Under the pieces are notes generated by a model. It did not search any database. It saw nothing but the letters and a program-made list of their open reading frames with translations, and was not told the origin of the DNA. A stretch of DNA of 10,226 bases, from the NCBI GenBank assembly GCA_026770585.1, contig MU646912.1, positions 93,684 to 103,909 on the forward strand, given 5' to 3'. Source of the stretch: Baffinella frigidus. Taxonomy: Eukaryota > Cryptophyceae > Cryptomonadales > Baffinellaceae. The position numbers and the translations under genes are program-made. This document shows positions 1 through 6,430 of the stretch, piece by piece; the stretch's first letter is position 1; every line of letters starts with the position of its first letter.

Positions 1-217
1 ACCCCGTGGGGCTGCACCCTCTCCTCTCGCGCCCTCCTCTCCTCTCTTTTGCACCGCGTCCGTGACAACCGGCTGCTGCTCCAACCACGAAGGCGAGGTA
101 CCCCGCAGCGCCCCCGCCCGTCGTCGGGCACTTTTCCCGCGACAAAGTGACCAGCATCAGCTCAGTTTCCTTTGAATCCCCTGGTGCCGCGTGCTGCCAT
201 GCCGCTGCTCCACCATA
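1..217. other. Upstream sequence with a possible EGF-like fragment (about 61-96)
   Basis: No full gene is visible. The 14-mer CTGCTCCAACCACG at 76-89 is identical to part of EGF-like module 2 (2081-2094), and the frame reads TTGCCSNHEGE followed by a possible donor GAG|GTACCC (at 97). It could be a duplicated exon end or the last exon of a related upstream gene. The rest is pyrimidine-rich (CT runs at 11-50) with nothing else recognised. Confidence 0.25.
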
Positions 218-370
218 TCTGAGAAAAGGTCCTTTAGGAGTTAAAAAACTCGTTTTCCTAAGTCAACTCCCCCACAAATTCGTCAACTTATTCTTTACTC
301 TGAGCATAAGCTGACGGATTTGTGGGGGAGTTGACTTAGGGAAATGAATTTTTAAACTCCTTTTCTGAGA
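218..370. mobile_element. 153-bp palindromic MITE-like element with TA flanks
   Basis: The terminal inverted repeats begin TCTGAGAAAAGG and end CCTTTTCTGAGA. The arms (about 218-290 and 312-370) pair for most of the element, including TTGTGGGGGAGTTGACTTAG against its complement. TA lies on both sides (216-217, 371-372), the target duplication typical of Tc1/mariner-type MITEs. It carries no coding capacity. Confidence 0.7.
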
Positions 371-434
371 TAAATATCCGGCAGCACCTCTTCCAGGAAC
401 CTGGAAGCAAGCTGACGAGTTCCAGGCAAGACAA

Positions 435-1085
435 CCGTGTCTGAATTTAGAAATTGCGCCGACTACTGACGCCCCGAAGAATGGGGTTTATTCAAGGTCC
501 TCCTTTAGGACCTTTAGGCTTGATCCAATCCCACCATAGCCGGACACCTGGCGAGGTTGTAACAGTAACACGCCGACACCTTTTAGGTCCTTCAGGTTCT
601 TCGAGCTGTCCGCCGGACACTGGTCCTTTAGGTCATTTAGGTTTTAATTTCGCCCAACATATGCCAACGACACGCCCTTCCGTAGAAAGGACTGCAGGAA
701 CTTATCTGCAGAAAAGCCATCCTGTGGGTCCTTTAGGTTCTTTTCACTCCCACCATAGGCGGACACCGGAACTTGTTCTGTAGACAGGCCATGTTTCCTT
801 TAGGACCACATCACGCCTCCCTGTACACAGGATCGCGGCAGACACCGGCTATAGGGTATCCTCATCGGGCATCCCGTTGCCGAAGGTTTGACCATCAACC
901 CTGGAGCTGCAGATGTTCCGGGAGTGCGGCAGCCGTGAGACTCTGCGTCTGAAATGCGCCGACTGACGTTCCGAAGCTTGGTTGGTGTCCGAAAAGCAGC
1001 GGAGACTCACTGGCAACCAACGACACGAGGGATACGTGCTACTTGTGAATCGCCGCTTTGACCATCAACCCAAGAGCTGCGATCG
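435..1085. repeat. Upstream region of diverged direct repeats
   Basis: Repeated blocks include GGTCCTTTAGGTTCTT-like segments with CCCACCATAGxCGGACACC (about 492-552, 579-640, 729-771), GCGCCGACT(ACT)GACG..CCGAAG (456-480 and 955-977), CCAACGACACG (663-673 and 1016-1026) and TTTGACCATCAACCC (886-900 and 1058-1072). The open frame at 454-783 consists of these repeats and does not look like a gene. No other feature is seen. Confidence 0.5.
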
Positions 1086-1469
1086 AAGAATTTACTCAAC
1101 TCCGAGATCCGAACTAATTTAACTGACTGAGGGCAGACAGTGCTGCGGGCAGAGGAGGGTTGCTGCAGCTCTTCTGTCGGCTGGCGCTTATCTCTCCTGC
1201 TCGATCGGTGGAGCCTGGACCCCCCTCGCTCCCCCAGGTGCTGAATTTACCGCAAGCCCCCCGAGCTTGCAGGGTCAAAATCTGCCTCCCGCCAGGGTGG
1301 AACCCTCTGGGAACGCCTCAGCCGGCAGCGCTGGTGCTCAGCTCGGTTTCTGCCTGCACAACCTGCTCAATTTCGGTTTGCGTGGGTGGCGGGAGGCGGG
1401 AGACTGAGCTCTGTGTCGCAATTCGCCGCAGGTTGGGGAGTGGTGAGCTGGTCACAGGGAGGCGTGGAG
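1086..1469 (+). promoter_or_regulatory. Presumed 5' leader/promoter-proximal region of the EGF/FN3-like gene
   Basis: This stretch lies between the upstream repeats and the ATG at 1470. It is GC-rich, with no clear TATA box or upstream gene. A non-ATG in-frame extension reaches back to about 1386 but adds nothing signal-peptide-like, so the ATG at 1470 is preferred. Assigned by position only. Confidence 0.3.
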
Positions 1470-2197
1470 ATGGCGCGAGCCCGCACGAACAACCACGGGC
1501 TGTCACTGCTCATCGTCCTCGCCTGTGGACTTGCAGCGCTGAAGCTCACGGGGGCAGACTCAGACCCGTGCCTCACAGACATCGATGGGAACTGCTTGGC
1601 ACCTTTCTGCGAGGAAGGGCTCTACGGCGGCTGGTCCTGCGACGCAGAGTGCGACGGTGCGGTGCATTGCTCAAACCACGGCCGGTGCACGGGAGACGGG
1701 TCGTGCGAGTGCCGCACTGGCTGGATCGGGGAGCGGTGCTCGGTCGTTCCCGGAAACGAGCCCGTCACGACCACGCCCACGCCCCCACCCGTCGCCTCCC
1801 CCTCTGCTCCTCCTCCAGCAACGGCGGAGCCTCCAATGCCTCCAAGCACCCAACCGGAACCGACAATGGCGCCAACTTCCCACCCGGGAACTCCCGCGAC
1901 AACGCCCGCCCCCGTCGAGACCGCCCCTCCTCCCACCCACCCCCCCCCCCCCCCAACCACACCCCCGCCGCCCGCCCCTCCTACCACACCCGCGCCGATC
2001 CTGCCTCGCGCTCCTCCGTTCTGCGAGGAAGGGCTCTACGGCGGCGAGTACTGCGACGAGGAGTGCGACGTTGTGACGGACTGCTCCAACCACGGACGGT
2101 GCACGGGCGACGGGGCGTGCGAGTGCCACTCGGAATGGACCGGCCATCGCTGCGCGGTGCCCATCTCGTCGGAGCCCGTCGCCGCGTGCAACCCTGG
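1470..2197 (+). CDS. Exon 1: signal peptide, two EGF-like modules, Pro/Thr-rich linker
   Basis: The ATG at 1470 is the first in-frame ATG and has a purine at -3 and G at +4. Residues 1-29 look like a signal peptide: basic start MARARTNNHG, hydrophobic LSLLIVLACGLAAL, likely cleavage after TGA at residue 29. EGF-like module 1 spans residues 47-90 with Cys 47, 57, 61, 67, 73, 79, 81, 90 and the typical CxCxxGWxGxxC end. Residues about 94-182 are Pro/Thr/Ala-rich, suggesting an extended, possibly O-glycosylated spacer as in algal hydroxyproline-rich proteins. EGF-like module 2 spans residues 185-228 with Cys 185, 195, 199, 205, 211, 217, 219, 228, the same spacing as module 1. The last six cysteines of each match the EGF pattern; the two extra N-terminal ones recall DSL-type modules. 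The exon ends CCTGG|GTATGT in phase 2, inside a Gly codon after CNP. A run of 15 C (1940-1954) encodes part of the linker. Confidence 0.82.
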
Positions 2198-2255
2198 GTA
2201 TGTTTTCTCTTCCGCCCGCGTGACCGACCGGAGTCTGGGGGTGGCGCCTCACTTT

Positions 2256-2309
2256 CATCTGCCTCTTGAATAACTGTGTGTGCATCTGCCTCTTGGGTGA
2301 CTGTGTGTA
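2256..2309. repeat. 27-bp tandem duplication near intron 1 donor
   Basis: Two adjacent units begin CATCTGCCTCTTG and end ACTGTGTGTG/ACTGTGTGTAT, differing at only a few positions. Confidence 0.75.
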
Positions 2310-2444
2310 TCTTTCAACTGGGATTGTTTTGGGATGGAGAATCGCCCCTACCCGTGAATGTCATAAACATTGTATATCTGTAGGCCTACAATTTTTTTTA
2401 TGCCTTTCCCTGGTACTGAACATGGACACAACGGTGGACAAGGT

Positions 2445-2572
2445 TCATCCGGGAACATGTGTAAGTTTAATGAATTTCGGCAATGAAAATTGCTACACGA
2501 ATGCTTTTTACTATTTCAAGTTAGATCATGATGTGTAGTAAATTTCATGCCCCAAATTCTTTCAAATCATTA
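2445..2572. mobile_element. Palindromic element with AGGT target duplication at a truncated exon-2 start
   Basis: AGGT occurs on both sides (2441-2444 and 2573-2576). The inner arms pair: GAATTTCGGCAATGAAAATT with CTACACG on the left against TGTGTAGTAAATTTCATGCC and following bases on the right. The left end TCATCCGGGAACATGT is shared with the element at 2991-3143. The paralogous site at about 2634-2650 (GTGGATAAGGTACGC) lacks the insert and serves as an empty site. Confidence 0.6.
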
Positions 2573-2643
2573 AGGTACGCGGGCGTTGCAAGTATTTTGT
2601 GTGCCTTCCCCTGGTACTAAACGGGGACACGTCGGTGGATAAG

Positions 2644-2743
2644 GTACGCCGCATCAAACCCCCATAGCCCTGAACCCTCAACCCTCAACCCTCAACCCTA
2701 AAGGTACGCGGACGTGTCGGCGCCGGGCGGCAAACTGGAGTGC
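2644..2743 (+). pseudogene. Truncated exon-2 copies in intron 1
   Basis: AAG|GTACGC at 2644 keeps only about seven exon bases. The copy at 2704-2743 keeps 40 bases (YADVSAPGGKLEC, with Lys replacing Thr) with an AG acceptor at the end of a heptamer tract and a GTATAT donor. A further stub starts at 2575. All are 5' parts of exon 2 lying upstream of the intact exon. Confidence 0.6.
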
Positions 2744-2789
2744 GTATATCGCCTAGAAGTATTTTGTGTGCCTTCTCCGCAGGGATGTC

Positions 2790-2871
2790 GCTGACGACGC
2801 GCATCACACCCTCGAGGGTGTGCGAGAGGGTGTGAGAGGGTGTGCGAGAGGGTGTGATGCGCGTCGTCAGC
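2790..2871. repeat. GACGACGCGCATCAC palindrome, copy 1 (intact)
   Basis: Perfect 24-bp inverted ends start GCTGACGACGCGCATCAC and finish GTGATGCGCGTCGTCAGC. Next to the left end lies the palindrome CACACCCTCGAGGGTGTG. The interior is a tandem array of GAGGGTGTG(A/C GA). The spacer copy at 2589-2646 lacks this insert, suggesting it moved into this spacer copy. The conserved prefix GCAGGGATGTC lies outside the left end. Confidence 0.75.
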
Positions 2872-2990
2872 TACACTGTCGTACTAATCGTGGACACTTC
2901 CGTGGACTCTCGCCCAACCTCTCGCCCTGGCTCCATACCGCGGTCGTGCATGTCAACGTAATACACCCCGTCTTTCCCCCTGCACAAGGT

Positions 2991-3143
2991 TCATCCGGGG
3001 ACAGATTTAATTTAAAAGAAAATGGACCCCTATGTGTTCATAGGAGTTGGAAGAAGATGAATTAGGGCCCCAAGTAAATTTTATTAGGGCAGAATCCGGT
3101 TTGATAGTCCATTTTCTTTTGAATTAAACATGTTCCCGGATGA
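2991..3143. mobile_element. 153-bp palindromic element with AGGT duplication at the exon-2 acceptor
   Basis: The inverted termini TCATCCGGGGACA and TGTTCCCGGATGA extend about 36 bp per arm with few mismatches (left to about 3026, right from about 3108). AGGT flanks it at 2987-2990 and 3144-3147. The right AGGT is the exon-2 acceptor and first exon bases (AG|GT), so the insertion kept a working 3' splice site. Confidence 0.7.
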
Positions 3144-3145
3144 AG

Positions 3146-3209
3146 GTACGCGGACGTGTCGGCGCCGGGCGGCACACTGGAGTGCGAGCTGCGCGCGCTC
3201 AACTTCGAG
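3146..3209 (+). CDS. Exon 2: start of Ig/FN3-like beta segment
   Basis: This 64-nt block (phase 2 in, phase 0 out) completes the split Gly of exon 1 and reads YADVSAPGGTLECELRALNF then E. The junction with exon 1 gives CNPGYADVSAPGG, a smooth continuation. Acceptor GAAG|GTAC, donor GAG|GTGTTT. It is the only complete copy: three truncated copies of its start lie upstream (from 2575, 2644 and 2704). A palindromic element ends two bases before the acceptor AG is complete, so the AG sits in the element's 4-bp flanking duplication. The alternating hydrophobic residues suggest a beta strand. No named domain is recognised from this piece alone. Confidence 0.6.
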
Positions 3210-3216
3210 GTGTTTG

Positions 3217-3420
3217 GCCCTACACCCTAAACCCTAAACAATAGACACTAAACCCTACACCCGAAACCCTGAAAACTCGACGCTACACCCTAAATCCCGA
3301 ATCCGAAACCCTAAACCCTAAACCCTAAACTATACACCCTATACCCCAATCTCTAAACCCCAAACCCCAAACCCCACCTCCCTAACCCCTCACCCCTCAC
3401 CCCAACCCCAAACCCCACAC
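3217..3420. repeat. Telomere-like heptamer array filling intron 2 (3210-3423)
   Basis: Degenerate (CCCTAAA)n with variants ACCCTACA, CCCCAAA and CCCGAAA begins about seven bases after the donor GTGTTT and runs to the acceptor CACCAG. Practically the entire 214-nt intron is this repeat, with the C-rich strand as the sense strand. Confidence 0.85.
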
Positions 3421-3423
3421 CAG

Positions 3424-3818
3424 GTCGCGTCCGAGATACGCCAGGATCTGCACTCCACGTCCGTTGGGGAAGGAGTCGCGTCCGTTGCGGACGAGTCGTC
3501 GGACATGGTGTCGGTGTACATTGGAGCCATTTCGCCCGCGGGGGCGGGCGTGCTCGCGCACGTGTTGCGCTTCTCCGTCACGCTTTCCTCCTCCACCCTT
3601 TCCCGATGGAACCACACTCTCCACCTCGACGCCGCAGCCTGCAGCGCCACCCCAGGAGGAGGCGGAGCGGGGGGTGCCTCCACCTCTGGCAGCCAACAGG
3701 AGGCGGGTTCCGCCACGACCAGCAGTGCATGCGGCGTGCATTTCCCCGCGGCGCTCATCGGCAGCCTCCCCACGGGCGCGCGGCTCACGGCGGTCGTCAC
3801 CGCGCATAACCGCGTCGG
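3424..3818 (+). CDS. Exon 3: beta-rich extracellular segment with Gly/Ser-rich insert
   Basis: 395 nt, phase 0 in and phase 2 out, acceptor CACCAG|GTCG, donor CGG|GTAACG. It starts VASEIRQDLHSTSVGEGV and contains the strand-like stretch GVLAHVLRFSVTLSSSTL, a potential N-glycosylation site (WNHT), a Gly/Ser-rich insert (around residues GGGGAGGASTSGSQQ), and the ending LPTGARLTAVVTAHNRVG. That ending resembles the F-G strands of FN3-like domains (LpxGxxYxVxVxAxNxxG), so exons 2-3 may form one divergent FN3/Ig-like domain. Two Cys (AACSAT and SACGVH) bracket the Gly-rich insert and could pair. A partial copy of its 3' end lies at 4029-4072. The stop TAA at 3820 falls just after the donor, which supports splicing here. 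Confidence 0.72.
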
Positions 3819-3825
3819 GTAACGC

Positions 3826-4028
3826 TCAACCCTACACCCTACACAGTCAACATTCAACCCTCAACACTCAACCCTTAACACTCAACACTAGACCCTAAAC
3901 CCTGAACCCTTAACACTCAACCCCAAACCCCAAACCCTAAACCCTGAACCCTTAACACTCAACACTCAACCATGAATCCTCAACACTCAACCCTCAACCC
4001 TAAACCCTGAACACTCAACCCTACACCC
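3826..4028. repeat. Telomere-like heptamer array, first part of intron 3
   Basis: Degenerate units (CAACCCT, ACCCTAA, CCCTGAA, CACTCAA) start right after the donor GTAACGCT and continue to the exon-3 fragment at 4029. Orientation is the same as all the other arrays. Confidence 0.8.
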
Positions 4029-4072
4029 GGCGCGCGGCTCACGGCGGTGGTCAAGGCGCATAACCGCGTCGG
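4029..4072 (+). pseudogene. Copy of exon 3's last 44 bases inside intron 3
   Basis: The copy matches exon 3 from CGCGCGGCTCACGGCGGT to GCATAACCGCGTCGG|GTAACGCTC with three substitutions near the middle, including the donor. It has no AG acceptor directly before it. It could act as a competing 5' splice site only if transcription-spliced with upstream sequence. Confidence 0.7.
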
Positions 4073-4117
4073 GTAACGCTCTATCCATGTCCTTGGAGAT
4101 TTTTGAGTACTTGTTAA

Positions 4118-4386
4118 ACGTTAAACCCTCAACCCTCAACCCCAAAGCCTAAACCCCGAACCCTGAACCCTGAACTCTGAACCCTAAACCCTAAACCCTG
4201 AACACTCAACCCTGAACCCTAAACCCTGAACCCTGAACACCCAACACTCAAACATGAACCCTAAACCCTGAACCCTAAACCCTGAACCCTTAACACCCAA
4301 CCCTTAACCCTCAACCCTCATTCCGAAACCCCGACTCCTAAACCCTGAACCCTTAACACTGAACCCTGAACGCTGAACCCTTCAGG
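4118..4386. repeat. Telomere-like heptamer array, second part of intron 3
   Basis: Degenerate CCCTGAA/CCCTAAA/CACTCAA units end at CCCTTCAG, the acceptor of the partial exon-4 copy at 4386. The stretch 4073-4117 before it is non-repeat sequence with nothing recognised. Confidence 0.8.
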
Positions 4387-4432
4387 TCGTCCTCTGGGAC
4401 GCGTGCGAGCCCGGCGGAGGGGGTGGTGTACC
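4386..4432 (+). pseudogene. 5' copy of exon 4 in intron 3
   Basis: Acceptor TTCAG|GTCG, then SSSGTRASPAEGVV in the same phase as exon 4, diverging after GGGGTGGTG. Unspliced, the frame reaches TAG at about 4471. It may be a cryptic acceptor site. Confidence 0.65.
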
Positions 4433-4472
4433 AGGGAAATGAAAAAACTGTCAACGATCCGGTGCGAGTGTA

Positions 4473-4542
4473 GCTGACGACGCGCATCACACCCTCTCGC
4501 ACACCCTCTCACACCCTCGAGGGTGTGATGCGCGTCGTCAGC
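4473..4542. repeat. GACGACGCGCATCAC palindrome, copy 2 (intact, shorter)
   Basis: 70 bp with ends GCTGACGACGCGCATCAC and its complement. The inner CCTCGAGG block lies at the right, so it is inverted relative to copy 1, and it has fewer internal GAGGGTGTG units (seen as CACCCTCTC). Confidence 0.75.
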
Positions 4543-4570
4543 ACTCAACCCTAAATTCTGATGCCTGCAG

Positions 4571-4663
4571 GGCATCGGGCGGGACGCGGGCGAGCCCGGC
4601 GGAGGGGGTGGTGTTGCTGCGCGCGCCCGCGCCGCCTGGCAACGTCACCGTCTCGCAGCGCAG
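4571..4663 (+). CDS. Exon 4: linker and first strand of FN3-like domain A
   Basis: 93 nt, phase 2 in and out, acceptor CTGCAG|GGCA, donor CGCAG|GTGCCT. It reads ASGGTRASPAEGVVLLRA then PAPPGNVTVSQ, ending in a split Arg codon. PPGNVTVSQR matches the start of FN3 domains (PxxPxxVxVxx). The reading frame fits exon 3 exactly. A 5'-part copy lies upstream at 4386-4432 (SSSGTRASPAEGVV) and a 3'-part copy downstream at 4930-4996 (GEGVVLLRAPAPPGNGIVAQ), each retaining its splice site. The upstream acceptor could be used alternatively, but that copy runs to a stop unless spliced out. Confidence 0.68.
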
Positions 4664-4837
4664 GTGCCTCATCCAAACACCCGACGGATACCAGCTCGGG
4701 ATGATGACCCAAATGATTTGGATGGTTAGCAAATTTCACAGGAGCGAGTGCAGGCACCTCATGCCCTGGACTCATGAGGAGCCTACTGTACAGGTGTACC
4801 TTGCTTATGAAAAAACGCCCGGCTGCTAGGACGACCA

Positions 4838-4925
4838 TAGGGCCCCAGACATAGGCCTACTGTAGGACGGCCATAGGGCTAGGCATAGGCCTACTAGGCC
4901 TACTAGGCATAGGCCTACTGTAGGG
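4838..4925. repeat. Short-unit repeat rich in CATAGGCCTACT
   Basis: ATAGGCCTACTGTAGG occurs twice and CATAGGCCTACTAGG in between. The blocks AGGACGACCATAGGGC and AGGACGGCCATAGGGC show an overlying duplication of roughly 40 bp. Confidence 0.7.
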
Positions 4926-4929
4926 TCCT

Positions 4930-4996
4930 AGGGGGAGGGGGTGGTGTTGCTGCGCGCGCCCGCGCCGCCGGGCAATGGCATCGTCGCCCAGCGCAG
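4930..4996 (+). pseudogene. 3' copy of exon 4 in intron 4
   Basis: It reads GEGVVLLRAPAPPGNGIVAQ then R in the exon-4 frame, with the donor GCGCAG|GTGCC conserved. It differs from exon 4 near the end (GGCATCGTCGCC for AACGTCACCGTC). The exon-4 5' part is missing. Confidence 0.65.
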
Positions 4997-5039
4997 GTGC
5001 CGCGTGCCCGCGCAGGGTCTAGCTCTGCCTCACTCGGGT

Positions 5040-5118
5040 TGACTAATGGGGTCTTCCCCAGTGGAAGAAGGGGTTAACCCGCTTCCACTAGGAAAGATCG
5101 TTTTTCGTCCCCATTGAC
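5040..5118. repeat. Hairpin-forming element in intron 4
   Basis: Outer arms GACTAATGGGG and CCCCATTGACC are imperfect complements. The inner arms CAGTGGAAG and CTTCCACTA enclose GGGGTTAACCC. It is palindromic in the manner of a MITE, but no clear target duplication is seen. Confidence 0.5.
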
Positions 5119-5300
5119 CTTTCAAGTGCTCTCCGCTGGCTTTTTGCGCTGCAGGCTTCCCCGATATCCGGCGACCTCTCCTACAAATCCCGGCAGCACC
5201 GGAAACCCCGTGATGAAAAGTCAAATTGTTCCTGAGAGAGAACGTTCGGCCGCGGTATAACCACGTGTCACGTCAATCCACCCGGACAGGGTGGTATTGG

Positions 5301-5410
5301 TTCCGGGTTCAGGGTTCGAACCCCGAACCCTGCACCCTGAACCCTGAACCCTCAACTCCAAGCTCCAAACCCCAAACCCCAAGCCCTCAACCCTAAACCT
5401 CAAACCCAGC
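5301..5410. repeat. Telomere-like heptamer array with orientation switch, end of intron 4
   Basis: It begins in the G-rich orientation (GGGTTCAGGGTTC) and flips at TTCGAA to CCCCGAACCCTG, forming a palindromic head-to-head junction at about 5305-5335. It then continues C-rich up to the acceptor of exon 5. Confidence 0.7.
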
Positions 5411-5415
5411 ACCAG

Positions 5416-5464
5416 GTCGGCTGGAGTGCTGCGCACGACGCTCGCGGTGGCGTGGGAACGCCCG
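5416..5464 (+). CDS. Exon 5: FN3-like domain A, strand B with conserved Trp
   Basis: A 49-nt micro-exon (phase 2 in, phase 0 out), acceptor CACCAG|GTCGG, donor CCG|GTGCCA. It reads SAGVLRTTLAVAWERP. The pattern LxVxWxxP is the hallmark of strand B in FN3 domains and follows PPGNVTVSQR from exon 4 at the expected distance. It lies between two heptamer arrays: one ends just before its acceptor, the other begins about three bases after its donor. No duplicate copy of this exon was found. Confidence 0.68.
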
Positions 5465-5467
5465 GTG

Positions 5468-5712
5468 CCAACCCTAAACCCTACACCCTAAACCCTAAAC
5501 CCTGAACCCTGCACCCTCAACCCTGAACCCTGCACCCTGCACCCTAAACCTTTGACCCTAACCCCTGCACCTCAAACCTTAAACCCTAAACCCTACACAC
5601 CAAACCCTAAACCCTAAACCTAAAACCCAAAAACCTAAACCCTAAACCCCAAACCCCACACCCCAAACCCCACACCCACACCCCACACCCTAACCCCCAC
5701 ACTCCCCACCCC
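5468..5712. repeat. Telomere-like heptamer array filling intron 5 (5465-5714)
   Basis: The array starts three bases after the donor GTG and runs as CCCTAAA, CCCTGCA, CCCCAAA and CCCACAC variants to the acceptor CCCCAG. The 250-nt intron is essentially all repeat. Confidence 0.85.
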
Positions 5713-5714
5713 AG

Positions 5715-5945
5715 GTCCACTACGGGGACGGCCTCGCATCCCACCTCTCCCGCCTCGTCCTATCCGGCTTCGAAATCACCGTCGCGTGCGGGGGGGGGCA
5801 TGGGGGGGGGGAGGGTGCCACTGTCTCCATGCACGCGGCGGCGCGAGCGATGGATCTATCTGCGGTGTGGGGTGCGGGCGGGGAGGGGTTCGTCCTGGAG
5901 GGGGACGGGAAGCTTCTTGGACTCGCGTGCGTGAGGGGGGGCGAG
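5715..5945 (+). CDS. Exon 6: central part of FN3-like domain A with poly-Gly insertion
   Basis: 231 nt, phase 0 in and out, acceptor CCCCAG|GTCC. It reads VHYGDGLASHLSRLVLSGF then EITVACGGGHGGGEGATVSM, ending LLGLACVRGGE. I place the donor at GAG|GTGCTC (5946) because it yields RGGE|VTVSVRAAS at the next junction, matching the FN3 motif GxxYTVxVRA. A donor at 5931 (GTGAGG) is also in phase and would drop five residues. The frame stays open to a TGA near 5999, so splicing is required. The Gly stretch is encoded by two G runs (5790-5798 and 5802-5811), a slippage-prone spot. A likely copy of the exon's last bases, with a donor, lies at 6072-6085. Confidence 0.66.
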
Positions 5946-6107
5946 GTGCTCAACCCCTCGAACCTTGAAACACTGAACCCTAGCTGGCATCTGAATCCCT
6001 GAAACCTTGAAACCCTTCAAGACCGAGCGTCCAATAAACCCCGAACCCTTAAACCCCCCACCCTTCCCCAGCGAGGGGTAGCGAGGTCCGACCCCTAGCT
6101 CTGCCTG

Positions 6108-6200
6108 AGTATATCTGGGCTCGCCATCAATGTATTTCAGTTGTCTTTTGTTACAGAGGTTTCGGTTATGTGTGTATTTTATGGCGATCCCAGATACACT
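6108..6200. repeat. Hairpin element with 20-bp arms
   Basis: AGTATATCTGGGCTCGCCAT (6108-6127) pairs with the complement of 6181-6200, two mismatches in 20. The loop is AT-rich. It overlaps the start of the CTAGCTCTG motif region. Confidence 0.65.
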
Positions 6201-6381
6201 GCGGCAGCGCCAGGACCCCCGCGACGATGTTCTCGCTTGCCCGTTTCGCGCTGGGCTGCAACTGGGTGTGTGCTGCCCTGGGGCCGACCCAGCCCTACCA
6301 TGGCGCACACGCACGCCTCCCACGCAATGGATCGTGGTAAAAAAACGGTCCGGTCAATAACTAAACGGTTCCAAACATCAG

Positions 6382-6430
6382 GTGACGGTGAGCGTGCGAG
6401 CGGCGAGCGCTTTCTTCCGCTCGCCGATCG
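6382..6430 (+). pseudogene. 5' copy of exon 7
   Basis: Acceptor CATCAG|GTGA, reading VTVSVRAASAFFRSP in the exon-7 frame, then diverging and reaching TGA at about 6451. The near identity to exon 7 over its first 50 bases shows a direct duplication. It could be used as a decoy acceptor. Confidence 0.65.

Larger units (their letters stand above)
2198..3145 (+). other. Intron 1: tandem junction copies, two AGGT-flanked palindromes, one GACGACGCG hairpin
   Basis: The donor is GTATGT. The intron contains a 27-bp tandem repeat (2256-2309), then three diverged copies of a spacer containing GGTACTAAxxGGGACAC...GGTGGAxAAGG (about 2399-2444, 2589-2646, 2755-2915), interleaved with truncated starts of exon 2 at 2575, 2644 and 2704. 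A short heptamer tract fills 2664-2702. The copy at 2704-2743 (YADVSAPGGKLEC) has its own AG and a GTATAT donor, so it is the best cryptic exon. The small open frames here (2266-2538, 2766-3065) are intronic. Confidence 0.6.
4664..5415 (+). other. Intron 4: 3' copy of exon 4, short-unit repeat, hairpin, heptamers
   Basis: The donor is GTGCCT. Contents in order: unrecognised sequence (4664-4837), a CATAGGCCTACT-type repeat (4838-4925), an exon-4 3' copy (4930-4996), a CTAGCTCTGCCTCA motif (5019-5032), a hairpin (about 5040-5118), unrecognised sequence (5119-5300), and a heptamer array (5301-5410) up to the acceptor CACCAG. Confidence 0.6.

Noticed and set aside
454-783. 109-codon open frame upstream
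   Set aside because: It is made of the local direct repeats (GGTCCTTTAGG), with no signal, domain or codon bias.
1160-2269. 369-codon plus-strand open frame overlapping exon 1
   Set aside because: It is in a different frame from the signal peptide and EGF modules and is Arg/Pro-rich without domains. It is open only because of high GC content.
1671-2285. 204-codon minus-strand open frame opposite exon 1
   Set aside because: Low-complexity Arg/Gly-rich shadow of the Pro-rich linker. It has no domain, and the plus strand carries a clear secreted protein.
5305-5335. GGTTCGAACC resembling a tRNA T-loop
   Set aside because: No acceptor, D or anticodon stems fit around it. It is the palindromic turn of a heptamer array.
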